Shown piece after piece: positions 23,050 to 30,117 of a stretch of 30,117 nucleotides of DNA. The notes under the pieces are model-generated. The model was not told the origin of the DNA, did not search any database, and saw only the letters and a list, made by a program, of their open reading frames with translations. Source of the DNA: JBFKQC01 sp041627895. GTDB lineage: Bacteria; Pseudomonadota; Alphaproteobacteria; Rhodobacterales; Rhodobacteraceae. Numbering within the stretch: position 1 is the first letter of the stretch; every line of letters begins with the position of its first letter. Made by a program: the position numbers and the translations under genes. Where the stretch lies: the NCBI GenBank assembly GCA_041627895.1, contig JBFKQC010000048.1, positions 1 through 30,117 of the forward strand. Direction: 5' to 3'.

Positions 23050-23913
23050 CTAACTGCCGCGTAGCCGCCGGCGTGCGACGATGCGCTCGCGGTTCAGCGT
23101 GTAGATGCCGGTCGCGACGATGATCAGCGCGCCGAGCCAGGTCCAGCGATCGGGCAGGTCCCCGAAGATCAGCCAGCCGTAGAACGTGCTCCAGATCAGG
23201 ATCGTGTAGTGCAGCGGCGCGACGACCACGGCCTGCGCCACCTCGAGCGCCTTGATCACCATGGTCTCGGCCAGCGCGGCCATCAGCGCCATGCTGCACA
23301 GAAGCGCGATCTCGAAACCGCTGGACGGCCATTGCCAGACGAAGGGCAATGGCAGGCTGAGGCAGAAGACACTGGCGATCGCGGTATAGGCGAACGTCGT
23401 CGTGGTGCGGTCGGTCGCGGCGAGCGCGCGGCTGACGATCTGGCGCACCGCGAACAGCGCCGCGGCGGCGATCACCAGGAAGACCGCCGGATGCATCACG
23501 CCCAGCCCCGGGCGGATGATGATGATCGTGGCCAGAAAGCCGATGGTCACCGCGCTCCAGCGGCGAATGCCCACGTGCTCGCGCAGGATCAGCGCGCCGA
23601 GCAGGGTCACGATGAACGGCGCCACGAAGCTGACCGCCACGGCATCGGCCAGCGGCACGTAGCTGACCGCGACGATGAAGCTGGCGGCAGAGCACGCCGC
23701 CAGGGCGCCGCGCAGTATCTGCAGGCCCGGTGCAGAGGTCCGGAGAACCGCGAACCCCTTCCACGCCAGCAGCAACACCAGCCCCAGCACCAGCCCGAGC
23801 TGCCGGCACCAGACCACCTGGATCGGGTGCAGCGTGCCGGTCAGGAACTTGGCCTGCGTGTCCACCGCCGAGAACATGAACATGCCGCCGGCCATCAGCG
23901 CGATCCCCAGCAT
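23050..23913 (-). CDS. DMT-superfamily transporter, EamA family
   Basis: A 287-residue inner-membrane protein with about ten hydrophobic segments in two EamA repeats (about 1-130 and 140-275), the second ending IIVATGIYTLNRERIVARRR. The N-terminal repeat includes MFSAVDTQAKFLTG, a common feature of these carriers. EamA proteins export or import metabolites, often amino acids or their derivatives; the solute is unknown. ATG 23913 is the only good start, with GCGAGGA upstream; the upstream frame stays open but without another ATG. It is downstream of the bactofilin gene, same strand. Confidence 0.88.
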   Translation of the reverse strand: MLGIALMAGGMFMFSAVDTQAKFLTGTLHPIQVVWCRQLGLVLGLVLLLAWKGFAVLRTSAPGLQILRGALAACSAASFIVAVSYVPLADAVAVSFVAPFIVTLLGALILREHVGIRRWSAVTIGFLATIIIIRPGLGVMHPAVFLVIAAAALFAVRQIVSRALAATDRTTTTFAYTAIASVFCLSLPLPFVWQWPSSGFEIALLCSMALMAALAETMVIKALEVAQAVVVAPLHYTILIWSTFYGWLIFGDLPDRWTWLGALIIVATGIYTLNRERIVARRRLRGS

Positions 23914-24007
23914 GCTGTCCTCGCGCTTCGGCGGGGCCGCGTAGGCGATCGGAGAGGCGGGCGTGGGCGCGATGGCGGTGGCTCCGTCAGGGGCGCGCGC
24001 GGGCGGA

Positions 24008-24319
24008 TCAGCCGGTGATCCGCACCTCGCCCACGAGCTTGGCGCCCTTTTCCGACGACATCGTCTGCGCGGTGACCTGGGAATGCACCTCGGATGTCGC
24101 GCCCAGCGACAGCTCGCTGCACTTGACGCTGCCGGACTGGCGGCCCTCGATGTTCACCCGGTCGGCGGTGACCGCGCCGCTGACCTCGCCGCCCGAGGCG
24201 ACGTCCACCGATTTCGCCGTGATATCGCCGTTGACGCGCCCGCGCACGTTGATCGAGCCGTCAGCGGCGACGATGTTGCCGTCGATCGTCAGGTCCGTTT
24301 CGATGATGGAAGCCGTCAT
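24008..24319 (-). CDS. Bactofilin (polymer-forming cytoskeletal protein)
   Basis: A 103-residue single-domain bactofilin. The right-handed beta-helix repeats appear as regularly spaced hydrophobic pairs with Gly: SINVRGRVNGDI, GGEVSGAVTADRVNIEG, QSGSVKCSELSLG and KGAKLVGEVRITG. Bactofilins self-assemble into filaments without nucleotide and anchor envelope or cell-shape proteins. It lacks the long tails of many homologues, and no peptidase M23 partner gene is adjacent, unlike many bactofilin loci. ATG 24319 begins MTASIIETDLTIDG. Confidence 0.87.
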   Translation of the reverse strand: MTASIIETDLTIDGNIVAADGSINVRGRVNGDITAKSVDVASGGEVSGAVTADRVNIEGRQSGSVKCSELSLGATSEVHSQVTAQTMSSEKGAKLVGEVRITG

Positions 24320-24490
24320 GCGCGATCCCCTTGGGTTTTCCTGGCCCCGGCGGGCAGGTCCAATGCCTGGCGCAGGCTAGCACAAGCCGGGGCGCGGGTG
24401 CGAGACGATATCCGCGCGCCGGCGGGACCGCACGGGAATTCGCCCGGCCATGCGCTTGCGCCCGCCGGGCAACCGGGTAGAGAGGCGAGC

Positions 24491-25555
24491 GTGCCCGCCC
24501 CGTCGCTTCGCTCTTTTCCGCTTTTCGCCGCCGGTCTCGTCGCCGGGGTGCTTGCCTATATGGCGGGGTTGCCGATGCCGTTCCTGCTGGGCGGGCTTGC
24601 CGGGGCGGCGATCGCCGTCGGCGTGCTCGACCGGCGGGCGGGGGCGCGCGACCGGCGGCTGCCGCCGATGCTGCGGACGGTCTTCGTCGCGCTCGTCGGG
24701 GTGATGATCGGCTCGGGGTTTTCGCCCGAACTTCTGGCGGTTCTGCCGGCACTCTGGCCCTCGGCCCTGGCGGTCCTGCTGTTCATCGTCGTCGCCCATG
24801 CCGGCGGTTACTGGACCCTGCGGCGTGTTGGCGGTTATCGGCCGGTCGAGGCGCTTTATGCGGCGATGCCTGGCGGGCTGGTCGAGGCGAGCCTGCTGGG
24901 CGAGCGCGCCGGCGCGGATGTGACGGTGGTCGCGGTGCAGCACTTCATCCGCATCATCCTGGTGGTTGTCGCCGTGCCGCTTCTGTTTCTGGTGCTGACC
25001 GGCGAGGTCGTGGGCAGTGCGGGCGGGCAGGCCCTGAACGCGGCGGCCCATGGCGCGGGCGATATCGCCAAGGTGCTGCTGCTGGCGCCGGCCGGTCTGG
25101 CGTTCGGCCGGATGATGCGGCTGCCGGCCTGGCCGCTGATCGGGCCGATGGCCCTTTGCGCCGCGTTGCAGACCGCGGGCCTCGTCACCGTGGTCCCGCC
25201 GCCATGGCTATTGCACCTGGCGCAACTGGTGATCGGTGTCGGTCTCGGCGCGCAGTTCTCGGGGTTCCGGCAGGAGACGCTGTTGCGCGGCCTCGGCACC
25301 GGGCTGGTTGCGGTCGGCTTCATGCTGGCGCTCAGCTTCGGTTTCGCGCTGGCGCTGGCACGGGTCGTCCCGGCCGACGCGGCAGTGCTGTTCCTGGCCT
25401 TCGCGCCGGGCGGCGTGACCGAAATGAACCTGATCGCGCTGAGCCTGAACCTGAGCCCGGTCATCGTGGCGGTGCATCACCTGATCCGGATCGTCGCCAC
25501 GGTGTTCATGGTGCCGGTGGCAGCGCGGGCGGTGGGGGTCCGCACCGGGCGATAG
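24491..25555 (+). CDS. AbrB-family (PF05145-type) integral membrane protein
   Basis: A 354-residue membrane protein with about ten hydrophobic segments in two repeated halves, each with a GG/PGG loop: YAAMPGGLVEASLLGE in the first half and FAPGGVTEMNLIAL in the second. Both halves end with an HH/HF-containing segment (VVAVQHFIRI and VAVHHLIRIVA), which shows the internal duplication well. The family is annotated as AbrB regulator or ammonia monooxygenase, names I consider misleading; the function is unknown and transport is likely. GTG 24491 is chosen because AGAGG lies 5 bases ahead and the hydrophobic domain starts directly after; the longer open frame is antisense to the bactofilin. Confidence 0.8.
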   Translation: MPAPSLRSFPLFAAGLVAGVLAYMAGLPMPFLLGGLAGAAIAVGVLDRRAGARDRRLPPMLRTVFVALVGVMIGSGFSPELLAVLPALWPSALAVLLFIVVAHAGGYWTLRRVGGYRPVEALYAAMPGGLVEASLLGERAGADVTVVAVQHFIRIILVVVAVPLLFLVLTGEVVGSAGGQALNAAAHGAGDIAKVLLLAPAGLAFGRMMRLPAWPLIGPMALCAALQTAGLVTVVPPPWLLHLAQLVIGVGLGAQFSGFRQETLLRGLGTGLVAVGFMLALSFGFALALARVVPADAAVLFLAFAPGGVTEMNLIALSLNLSPVIVAVHHLIRIVATVFMVPVAARAVGVRTGR

Positions 25556-25562
25556 CCGAGGC

Positions 25563-25580
25563 CGGGCCCGGCCGGGCCCG
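25563..25580. terminator. Perfect 18-bp palindrome after the AbrB-type gene
   Basis: An all-G/C 18-base palindrome with arms CGGGCCCGG and CCGGGCCCG starts 8 bases after the gene. A second small inverted repeat (TGGGCA, A, TGCCCA at 25617-25629) lies near the convergent monooxygenase end. Both fit terminators in a 102-bp convergent gap. Confidence 0.4.
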
Positions 25581-25657
25581 TGCGCGGCGGCCTTGTCCCG
25601 CGCGGTCCGGCGAGGATGGGCAATGCCCACACGCGCGCACGCCGGCCCGCCCCGCGC

Positions 25658-27043
25658 TCACCTGCCATCCCCGCCAAGCCGCGCGGCCAAATCCGCCAGT
25701 TCGCCGAGCCCCTCGGCCGTTCCGAACCCGCCGAGCGCATAGCCGTCGGGCCGGACGACGACACCGAGCAGGCCGCGCCCGGCAAGCCAGTCGGCGGCGC
25801 CGGTGAACACCGGCAGCCTGCTGACCAGGGCCTCGCGGGCCAGCACGTAGAAGCCGCTCTGCGCCGCGTCGTCGGCCAGGGTGCCGTCGGCGGTGCGGAC
25901 CTGCGGTGCCAGCGCGCCGCCGACACCGTCGCGCGGGCCGAGGCCGGGGCCGAGATCGGGCCAGATCGACTGCATCCGGCGCTTCGGCACCTTCCCCGCC
26001 GCGGTCCTGTTGATAAGCTTTCCCAGCGCCACGGACTGCTCGATGAACTGCCGCACGTTGGACTCGCGCTCGCTCTGGTAGGTGTCGAGCAGCGCCGGGG
26101 CAGCGCCCTGCAGCACCGCCGACAGCTTCCAGCACAGGTTCGCCGCATCGCGCACGCCGGCGCACATGCCCTGGCCCATGAAGGGCGGCATCTGGTGCGC
26201 GGCGTCGCCGGCGATCATCACCCTCCGGTCGCGCCAGCGCGTCGCCACCGCGGACCGGAAGGTATAGACGGCGGCGCGCCTTAGCGTCGCGTCGCCGGGC
26301 GTGATCCAGCGCGCGAGCCGGCGCCAGACCTCGGCTTCTGGCAGCGTGTCGGGGTCGCCCGGTGCCAGCCGGATTTCCCAGCGCCGCCAGCCGCCTGCGC
26401 CGCGGGCATAGGTGGCAGGGCTTTCCGGGTCGCAATGCTGGATCGTGTGGTCGCCCAGGTCGGGCCGTGGGCGACGCAGCAGGAGGTCGGCAACCAGCCA
26501 GCGCTCGCGGAATCCCAGGTTGTCCAGCGCCGCGCCGATGCTCTGCCGCGCCAGCGACTGCGCACCGTCGGCACCGATGGCGTAACGGGCGGTCACGCTG
26601 CGGCCGTCGGCGAGGGTCAGCGTGACCGTGTCGCCCTGCGCTATCGACACGACCTCGGCGCCGCGTTCGAGCCTGACGCCGTCGAAGCGGTCGAGCCCGT
26701 GGCGCAGCGCGTCCTCCAGCCCCGGCTGGTAGAAGCGATAGCTTTCGCACCAGCCCATCGGCCCCGGCGTCTGCCCGCGCGACCAGTCGACCAGCGTCCT
26801 GCCGGCCGCGTCCTTGAACAGCATCCCCCGGCCCACGTGGGTGTGCGCCAGTATCTCGTCGGCAAGCCCGGTCGCCTGGAAACACCGCATCGCCTCGGCG
26901 TCGAAATGGATCGCGCGCGGCAGGTCGTAGGGTCTGGGCCGGCGTTCGAGCACGTGCACGCGGTGCCCGCGGCGGCCCAGCAGGTTGGCGAGCGTCAGCC
27001 CGATTGGCCCGGCGCCGATGATGGCGACGTCGGTGTCTGTCAA
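25658..27043 (-). CDS. FAD-dependent aromatic hydroxylase (MhpA-like)
   Basis: A 461-residue flavoprotein monooxygenase of the phenol/3-hydroxyphenylpropionate hydroxylase type. FAD motif GAGPIG (10-15), DG motif GADGA (157-161) and the GDAAHQMPPFMGQGM block (279-293) are seen. These enzymes use NAD(P)H and oxygen to hydroxylate phenolic or hydroxy-heteroaromatic rings. It is shorter than E. coli MhpA (about 550 residues), with a reduced C-terminal domain. The start is a rare TTG at 27043, overlapping the VOC stop by 4 bases (TTGA); the FAD motif begins 9 residues later and no ATG fits. Last gene of P450-VOC-monooxygenase; coupled translation suggests one pathway. Confidence 0.87.
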   Translation of the reverse strand: MTDTDVAIIGAGPIGLTLANLLGRRGHRVHVLERRPRPYDLPRAIHFDAEAMRCFQATGLADEILAHTHVGRGMLFKDAAGRTLVDWSRGQTPGPMGWCESYRFYQPGLEDALRHGLDRFDGVRLERGAEVVSIAQGDTVTLTLADGRSVTARYAIGADGAQSLARQSIGAALDNLGFRERWLVADLLLRRPRPDLGDHTIQHCDPESPATYARGAGGWRRWEIRLAPGDPDTLPEAEVWRRLARWITPGDATLRRAAVYTFRSAVATRWRDRRVMIAGDAAHQMPPFMGQGMCAGVRDAANLCWKLSAVLQGAAPALLDTYQSERESNVRQFIEQSVALGKLINRTAAGKVPKRRMQSIWPDLGPGLGPRDGVGGALAPQVRTADGTLADDAAQSGFYVLAREALVSRLPVFTGAADWLAGRGLLGVVVRPDGYALGGFGTAEGLGELADLAARLGGDGR

Positions 27044-27576
27044 AGCTCGTCCGTTCGCGTGCCGTCCATCCGCTCGCCCTCGGCGTTCACATGCGTGCCG
27101 TCGTCGGCGATCGTGGCGAGGTCGCAGAACAGCTCAATCCGGTGCCCGTCGGGATCGAGGATGTAGAGCGCCTCGTTCTCGCCCCAGGACCCGTCGCCGC
27201 GCGGATCGACCCAGGAATGCAGCACCGGCCCGCGCACCACCGGCACGTCCAATGCCTGCACCCGCGCGACCAGCGCCAGCCAGTCGGCGCGGCTGTCGCA
27301 TTCCAGCGCGAAATGGTGGAACGACGGCGGGCCGTCGAGATCGTCCTCGGGGCGGGTGGGCCGCGGCCGGTAGGTCTTGGCCGGGTTGTGCACCAGCACC
27401 AGTTCGTGGTGCACGTTGCCGAGCCGCAGGAAGGTCAGCTCGACCGGGATGTTCGGGTTCTCGTGCGCCGCGTGCCGTTCGGTCAGCTTGAAGCCGAGCA
27501 CGCGGCGATACCACTCGATCGAGCGGTCGGTATCGCTGACCTCGACGGCGAAATGCTGCATGCGTCTGGGGTACAT
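27040..27576 (-). CDS. VOC-family protein (glyoxalase/extradiol dioxygenase type)
   Basis: A 178-residue VOC protein of two paired beta-alpha-beta-beta-beta units. Likely metal ligands are His8 (MQHFAVEV), His88 (SFHHFALE) and Glu148 (GHRIELF), the pattern of extradiol dioxygenases and relatives. It is shorter than most type I extradiol enzymes (about 290 residues), so it may be a one-domain dioxygenase, an isomerase or a resistance-type protein. The C-terminal 25 residues are charged and probably flexible. ATG 27576 has AGGAG 7 bases ahead, inside the end of the P450 gene spacing (10 bp). It sits between P450 and FAD hydroxylase. Confidence 0.83.
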   Translation of the reverse strand: MYPRRMQHFAVEVSDTDRSIEWYRRVLGFKLTERHAAHENPNIPVELTFLRLGNVHHELVLVHNPAKTYRPRPTRPEDDLDGPPSFHHFALECDSRADWLALVARVQALDVPVVRGPVLHSWVDPRGDGSWGENEALYILDPDGHRIELFCDLATIADDGTHVNAEGERMDGTRTDEL

Positions 27577-27586
27577 CGGCGGCTCC

Positions 27587-28816
27587 TCAGCTTGTGGTCA
27601 CGCGCAACTCGGCCACTTCACGGAAACGCAGGCGCGGGGCGATGCGCGCAGGCGCGGCAAGCTGCATGTCGGGAAAGCGTTCGAACAGGCGCCGGAACGC
27701 GATGGCGGCCTCGAGCCGCGCCAGCGCGTTGCCGGCGCAGATATGGATGCCGAGACCGAAGCTCATGTGCCGGTTCGGGCGCCGCGCGATGTCGAAGCGG
27801 TCGGGATCGGGAAACTGCGCCGGGTCGCGGTTGGCGGCGGCGACGATCATGTGCACGGTGCTGCCCGCGGGCAGGGCGACGCCGCCGACCTCGGTATCCT
27901 GCACGGAGCGGCGGTTGTTGATCTGGATCGGCGCCTGATAGCGCAGCACTTCTTCGACCATCGGTTCGATCAGCGCCGGATCGGCGTTCAGGCGGCGGAT
28001 CTGATCGGGATGGCGCAGCATCTCGTGGATGCCGTGGCTCAGCATGTTGGTCGAGGTCTCGTGGCCCGCGTTCAGCATGAAGATGCATTGGTGCAGAAGC
28101 TCGATCTCGGTCAGTTTCTCGCCATCGGCTTCGGCGTCCACCAGCACCGTCAGCACCTCGGTGGGCTGGGCCTGGCCCGGATGCGCGCGGCGGTGGCGGA
28201 TCAGGTCGCGCAGATAGGCCTTGAAATCGGTCACCGCCCGGTTGCCGGTGTCGAGTTGCGTTTGCGTCAGCTTCGGTTCCAACGCCGTCAGGATCGCAAC
28301 CGCCCAGTCGCGGATGAGCAGACGGTCCGAGGCCGGCACGCCCAGCATGTCGCAGACCACCTCGATCGGCAGCCGGAACGAGAAATCCTCGACCACCTCC
28401 ATCTCGCCGCGGTCCGCGAAGGCGTCGAGATAGGCCTCGACCAGCGCCGCGATGCGCGGCTCGAAGGCCGCCAGCGCGCGCCGGGTGAAGGCGAACTGAA
28501 AGAGCTTGCGGATGCGCGTGTGATCCGGCGGGTCGATAAAGACGACCGATGTGGTGTGGTGCTCGTAAAGCGGCGAGCGGGCGCCGAACCTGGGCGCGAA
28601 ATCGGCTTTCTTGTCGGACGACCAGACGGCGGGGTCGCGGTAGACCTGCGCCAGATCGTCATAGCGCGTCAGCACGCAGGTTCCGTCCGGGTTGCGGTGG
28701 ACCGGCGCACGGCGGCGCAGCGCGGCGAGCCAGGGATACGGGTCCTCGACGTAGCCTGCAGGCACGTTCAACAGATCGAAGCCACGGATGTCGTATTCGC
28801 TGCCGGTGATCGCCAC
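27587..28816 (-). CDS. Cytochrome P450
   Basis: A 409-residue soluble bacterial P450. I-helix AGHETS (250-255), K-helix ExxR (Glu289 to Arg292), and the heme loop FGLGIHICAG (353-362) with Cys360 as ligand are all intact. There is no membrane anchor. It should hydroxylate a hydrophobic or aromatic substrate with electrons from a ferredoxin or similar partner; no redox partner gene is adjacent. GTG 28816 has GGGAGGGAA directly ahead. The longer ATG 28864 would overlap the predicted promoter, so GTG is preferred. First gene of an operon with VOC and FAD hydroxylase. Confidence 0.92.
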   Translation of the reverse strand: MAITGSEYDIRGFDLLNVPAGYVEDPYPWLAALRRRAPVHRNPDGTCVLTRYDDLAQVYRDPAVWSSDKKADFAPRFGARSPLYEHHTTSVVFIDPPDHTRIRKLFQFAFTRRALAAFEPRIAALVEAYLDAFADRGEMEVVEDFSFRLPIEVVCDMLGVPASDRLLIRDWAVAILTALEPKLTQTQLDTGNRAVTDFKAYLRDLIRHRRAHPGQAQPTEVLTVLVDAEADGEKLTEIELLHQCIFMLNAGHETSTNMLSHGIHEMLRHPDQIRRLNADPALIEPMVEEVLRYQAPIQINNRRSVQDTEVGGVALPAGSTVHMIVAAANRDPAQFPDPDRFDIARRPNRHMSFGLGIHICAGNALARLEAAIAFRRLFERFPDMQLAAPARIAPRLRFREVAELRVTTS

Positions 28817-28835
28817 GGGTTCCCTCCCCCGGGGC

Positions 28836-28864
28836 AGGTTACGGGGCGGCGGGCAATGCGGCAA
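28836..28864 (-). promoter_or_regulatory. Predicted promoter for the P450 operon
   Basis: On the minus strand TTGCCG (28864-28859) and TAACCT (28841-28836) are 17 bases apart, about 20 bases before the GTG start. It lies in the 143-bp gap shared with the divergent NicX-like gene. Confidence 0.4.
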
Positions 28865-28872
28865 TCCGGGTC

Positions 28873-28901
28873 TTTCCCCCGCGGCGATCAGCGCCTAGCC
28901 T
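28873..28901 (+). promoter_or_regulatory. Possible promoter for the NicX-like gene
   Basis: TTTCCC (28873-28878) and TAGCCT (28896-28901) are 17 bases apart, divergent from the P450 promoter. The -35 is weak; the -10 matches the TAGnCT type seen for clpX and the desaturase. Confidence 0.3.
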
Positions 28902-28959
28902 CTGGGCCGGTAGGGCCGGGGATTTCCCCGAAATCCTGTCGCCGGAGCGGAGGGACCCG

Positions 28960-29994
28960 ATGCTGACGGACCGGATCGAAAGCGGCTGGATCGACGCGTT
29001 CGCGGCGGTCTTCGATATGTGCGCGATGCGCACGGGCGAGACCATCGTGATCCTGAGCGAAACGCAGTCGCGCCCGCTGACGGTGCATCTGGCCGAACTG
29101 GGCCTCGGGGCGCTGAAGCTGCCGTATTACCGGATCACCGTTCCCACGCCGCCGATGCCGGCGGGGCCGGTCGTGCGATCCTCGGGCGCGAGCCAGGCGC
29201 TGACCGGGCAGACGGCGGCGGTGCAGGCACTGGCCGCGGCCGACGTGGTGATCGACCTGACGCTCGAAGGGCTGATGCACGCGCCCGAGACGGCGACGAT
29301 CCTGAAGGGCGGGGCGCGCATCCTGAACGTGTCGAACGAGCATCCCGAGGCGCTGGCGCGGCTGGTGCCGACCCCCGGGCTGAAGGACGCCGCGAAGGAC
29401 GCCGTCGCACGCTGCCGCGCCGCGAAGGCGATGACGGTGCGTTCGGCGGCGGGGACGGACCTGAGCGTGGCGATGGAGGGCGCGGCGACGGTCGGCATCT
29501 GGGGCTGGACCGACCGGCCCGGCACGCTGGCGCACTGGCCGGGCGGGATCGTGGTGAGTTTCCCGAAGGCGGGCAGCGTCAACGGCCGGCTGGCCTATCG
29601 GCCAGGCGACATGAACCTGACCTTCAAGCGCTATTTCGAGGGCGCGGTCGACCTGGTGATCGAGAATGACTTCGTCACCGCGGTCGAGGGCGAGTGCACC
29701 GACGCGCGCCTGATGCGCGACTATTTCGCGGCGTTCGGCGAGGCCGAGGCCTATGCGACGAGCCATGTCGGCTGGGGCTTCAACCCGGGCGCGCGCTATG
29801 AGGCGCTGACCATGTACGACGGGCGCGAGACGAATTGCACCGAGCTGCGCGCGGTGGCCGGGAATTTCCTGTATTCGACCGGCGCCAACGAATTCGCCGG
29901 GCGATTCACGCGCGGCCATTTCGACCTGCCGATGATGGGCTGCGACATCGCGCTCGATGGCGTTCCGGTGGTCGAGGGCGGGAGGCTGGCGTGA
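28960..29994 (+). CDS. 2,5-dihydroxypyridine 5,6-dioxygenase-like protein (NicX family)
   Basis: A 344-residue protein of the M29-aminopeptidase-like fold to which NicX belongs. NicX opens the 2,5-dihydroxypyridine ring with non-heme iron and oxygen to give N-formylmaleamate. His269 (ATSHVGWG) and His320 and Asp322 (TRGHFDLP) correspond in position and spacing to the iron ligands I recall for P. putida NicX (His265, His318, Asp320). Length agrees (NicX is about 350). This supports a ring-cleaving dioxygenase over a peptidase, but some relatives have no proven substrate. ATG 28960 follows CGGAGGGA. The stop overlaps a GTG start of an alpha/beta hydrolase, as expected for a NicX-NicD pair. Confidence 0.78.
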   Translation: MLTDRIESGWIDAFAAVFDMCAMRTGETIVILSETQSRPLTVHLAELGLGALKLPYYRITVPTPPMPAGPVVRSSGASQALTGQTAAVQALAAADVVIDLTLEGLMHAPETATILKGGARILNVSNEHPEALARLVPTPGLKDAAKDAVARCRAAKAMTVRSAAGTDLSVAMEGAATVGIWGWTDRPGTLAHWPGGIVVSFPKAGSVNGRLAYRPGDMNLTFKRYFEGAVDLVIENDFVTAVEGECTDARLMRDYFAAFGEAEAYATSHVGWGFNPGARYEALTMYDGRETNCTELRAVAGNFLYSTGANEFAGRFTRGHFDLPMMGCDIALDGVPVVEGGRLA

Positions 29995-30117
29995 TCGCGG
30001 CGGGGATCGAGTATCTCGAGGCGGGGCGTGGCGATCCCGTGATCTGTCTGCACGGGATCGGCGGCGGGGCGGAGAGCTTTGCCGCGCAGATGCCGGTTTC
30101 GCCGCCTGGCGGCGGCG
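29991..30117 (+). CDS. Alpha/beta hydrolase, N-terminal 42 residues (cut by window edge)
   Basis: A frame starting at GTG 29991 overlaps the NicX-like stop by 4 bases (GTGA), with GGGAGG upstream. It reads EYLEAGRGDPVICLHGIGG, the first strands and the oxyanion-loop HG motif of an alpha/beta hydrolase. In nicotinate degradation the step after NicX is done by an alpha/beta hydrolase (NicD, N-formylmaleamate deformylase), so this is a candidate for that role; other esterases are possible. The final residues read PVSPPGGG, which fits the fold poorly; a shifted frame there reads GFAAWRR, more usual, so a frameshift or sequence error is possible. The rest lies outside the window. Confidence 0.6.
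   Translation, partial: MIAAGIEYLEAGRGDPVICLHGIGGGAESFAAQMPVSPPGGG

Noticed and set aside
28960..29994. M29 leucyl aminopeptidase
   Set aside because: The His269, His320 and Asp322 pattern and the overlapping alpha/beta hydrolase fit NicX-type dioxygenases better, although the fold is shared.
1..30117. tRNA or rRNA genes
   Set aside because: I looked in all intergenic gaps for cloverleaf features and conserved T-loop sequence and saw none.

Overview
The window is about 30 kb of very GC-rich DNA, with G or C at most third codon positions. It reads as a chromosomal segment of an alphaproteobacterium, most likely a member of the Rhodobacterales (Rhodobacteraceae sensu lato). The grounds are the linked genes for an NDUFA12-type complex I accessory subunit, an MCE/MlaD protein, a DUF2155 protein, Aat and AccB/AccC, plus an ArpA/HalD-like dioxygenase, a YghU-type glutathione transferase and a short bactofilin. 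Genus is inferred from gene content only. I see no phage genes, transposase, rRNA, tRNA or CRISPR array.

Layout. 1-5131: start of an unidentified leftward gene, a SARP/BTAD-TolB-like-TPR regulator, clpP, clpX (with its own predicted promoter) and an SGNH hydrolase. 5240-10890: a small membrane or secreted protein on the minus strand; the operon NDUFA12-mlaD-DUF2155; aat, whose 3' end overlaps DUF2155; a methyltransferase and a cupin on the plus strand; then accB-accC on the minus strand. 11067-14591: a histidine-box fatty acid desaturase, a gene-poor stretch, and a divergent pair made of a SAF-domain NAD(P) oxidoreductase and a class II aldolase.

14915-21116 is accessory and catabolic. It holds a three-subunit molybdenum hydroxylase (FAD, 2Fe-2S and Mo subunits), an unusual array of three palindromes spaced exactly 24 bp apart, a MoaD/ThiS-like protein ending in Gly-Gly that is translationally coupled to a RidA-family protein, then a BKACE-family beta-keto acid cleavage enzyme diverging from an SDR. 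21230-25555 holds an Fe/2-oxoglutarate dioxygenase, a YghU-like glutathione transferase, an EamA transporter, a bactofilin and an AbrB-type membrane protein. 25658-30117 is a second catabolic block. Leftward it encodes a cytochrome P450, a VOC/extradiol-type protein and an FAD aromatic hydroxylase as a tight operon. Rightward it encodes a homologue of 2,5-dihydroxypyridine dioxygenase (NicX) overlapping the start of an alpha/beta hydrolase cut by the window end.

Together, the molybdenum hydroxylase, FAD monooxygenase, NicX-like ring-cleavage enzyme and alpha/beta hydrolase are the enzyme classes used in aerobic nicotinate-type pyridine degradation. The P450, VOC protein, BKACE enzyme and SDR could act upstream or downstream. 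That joint pathway is an inference; no substrate can be read from the sequence.
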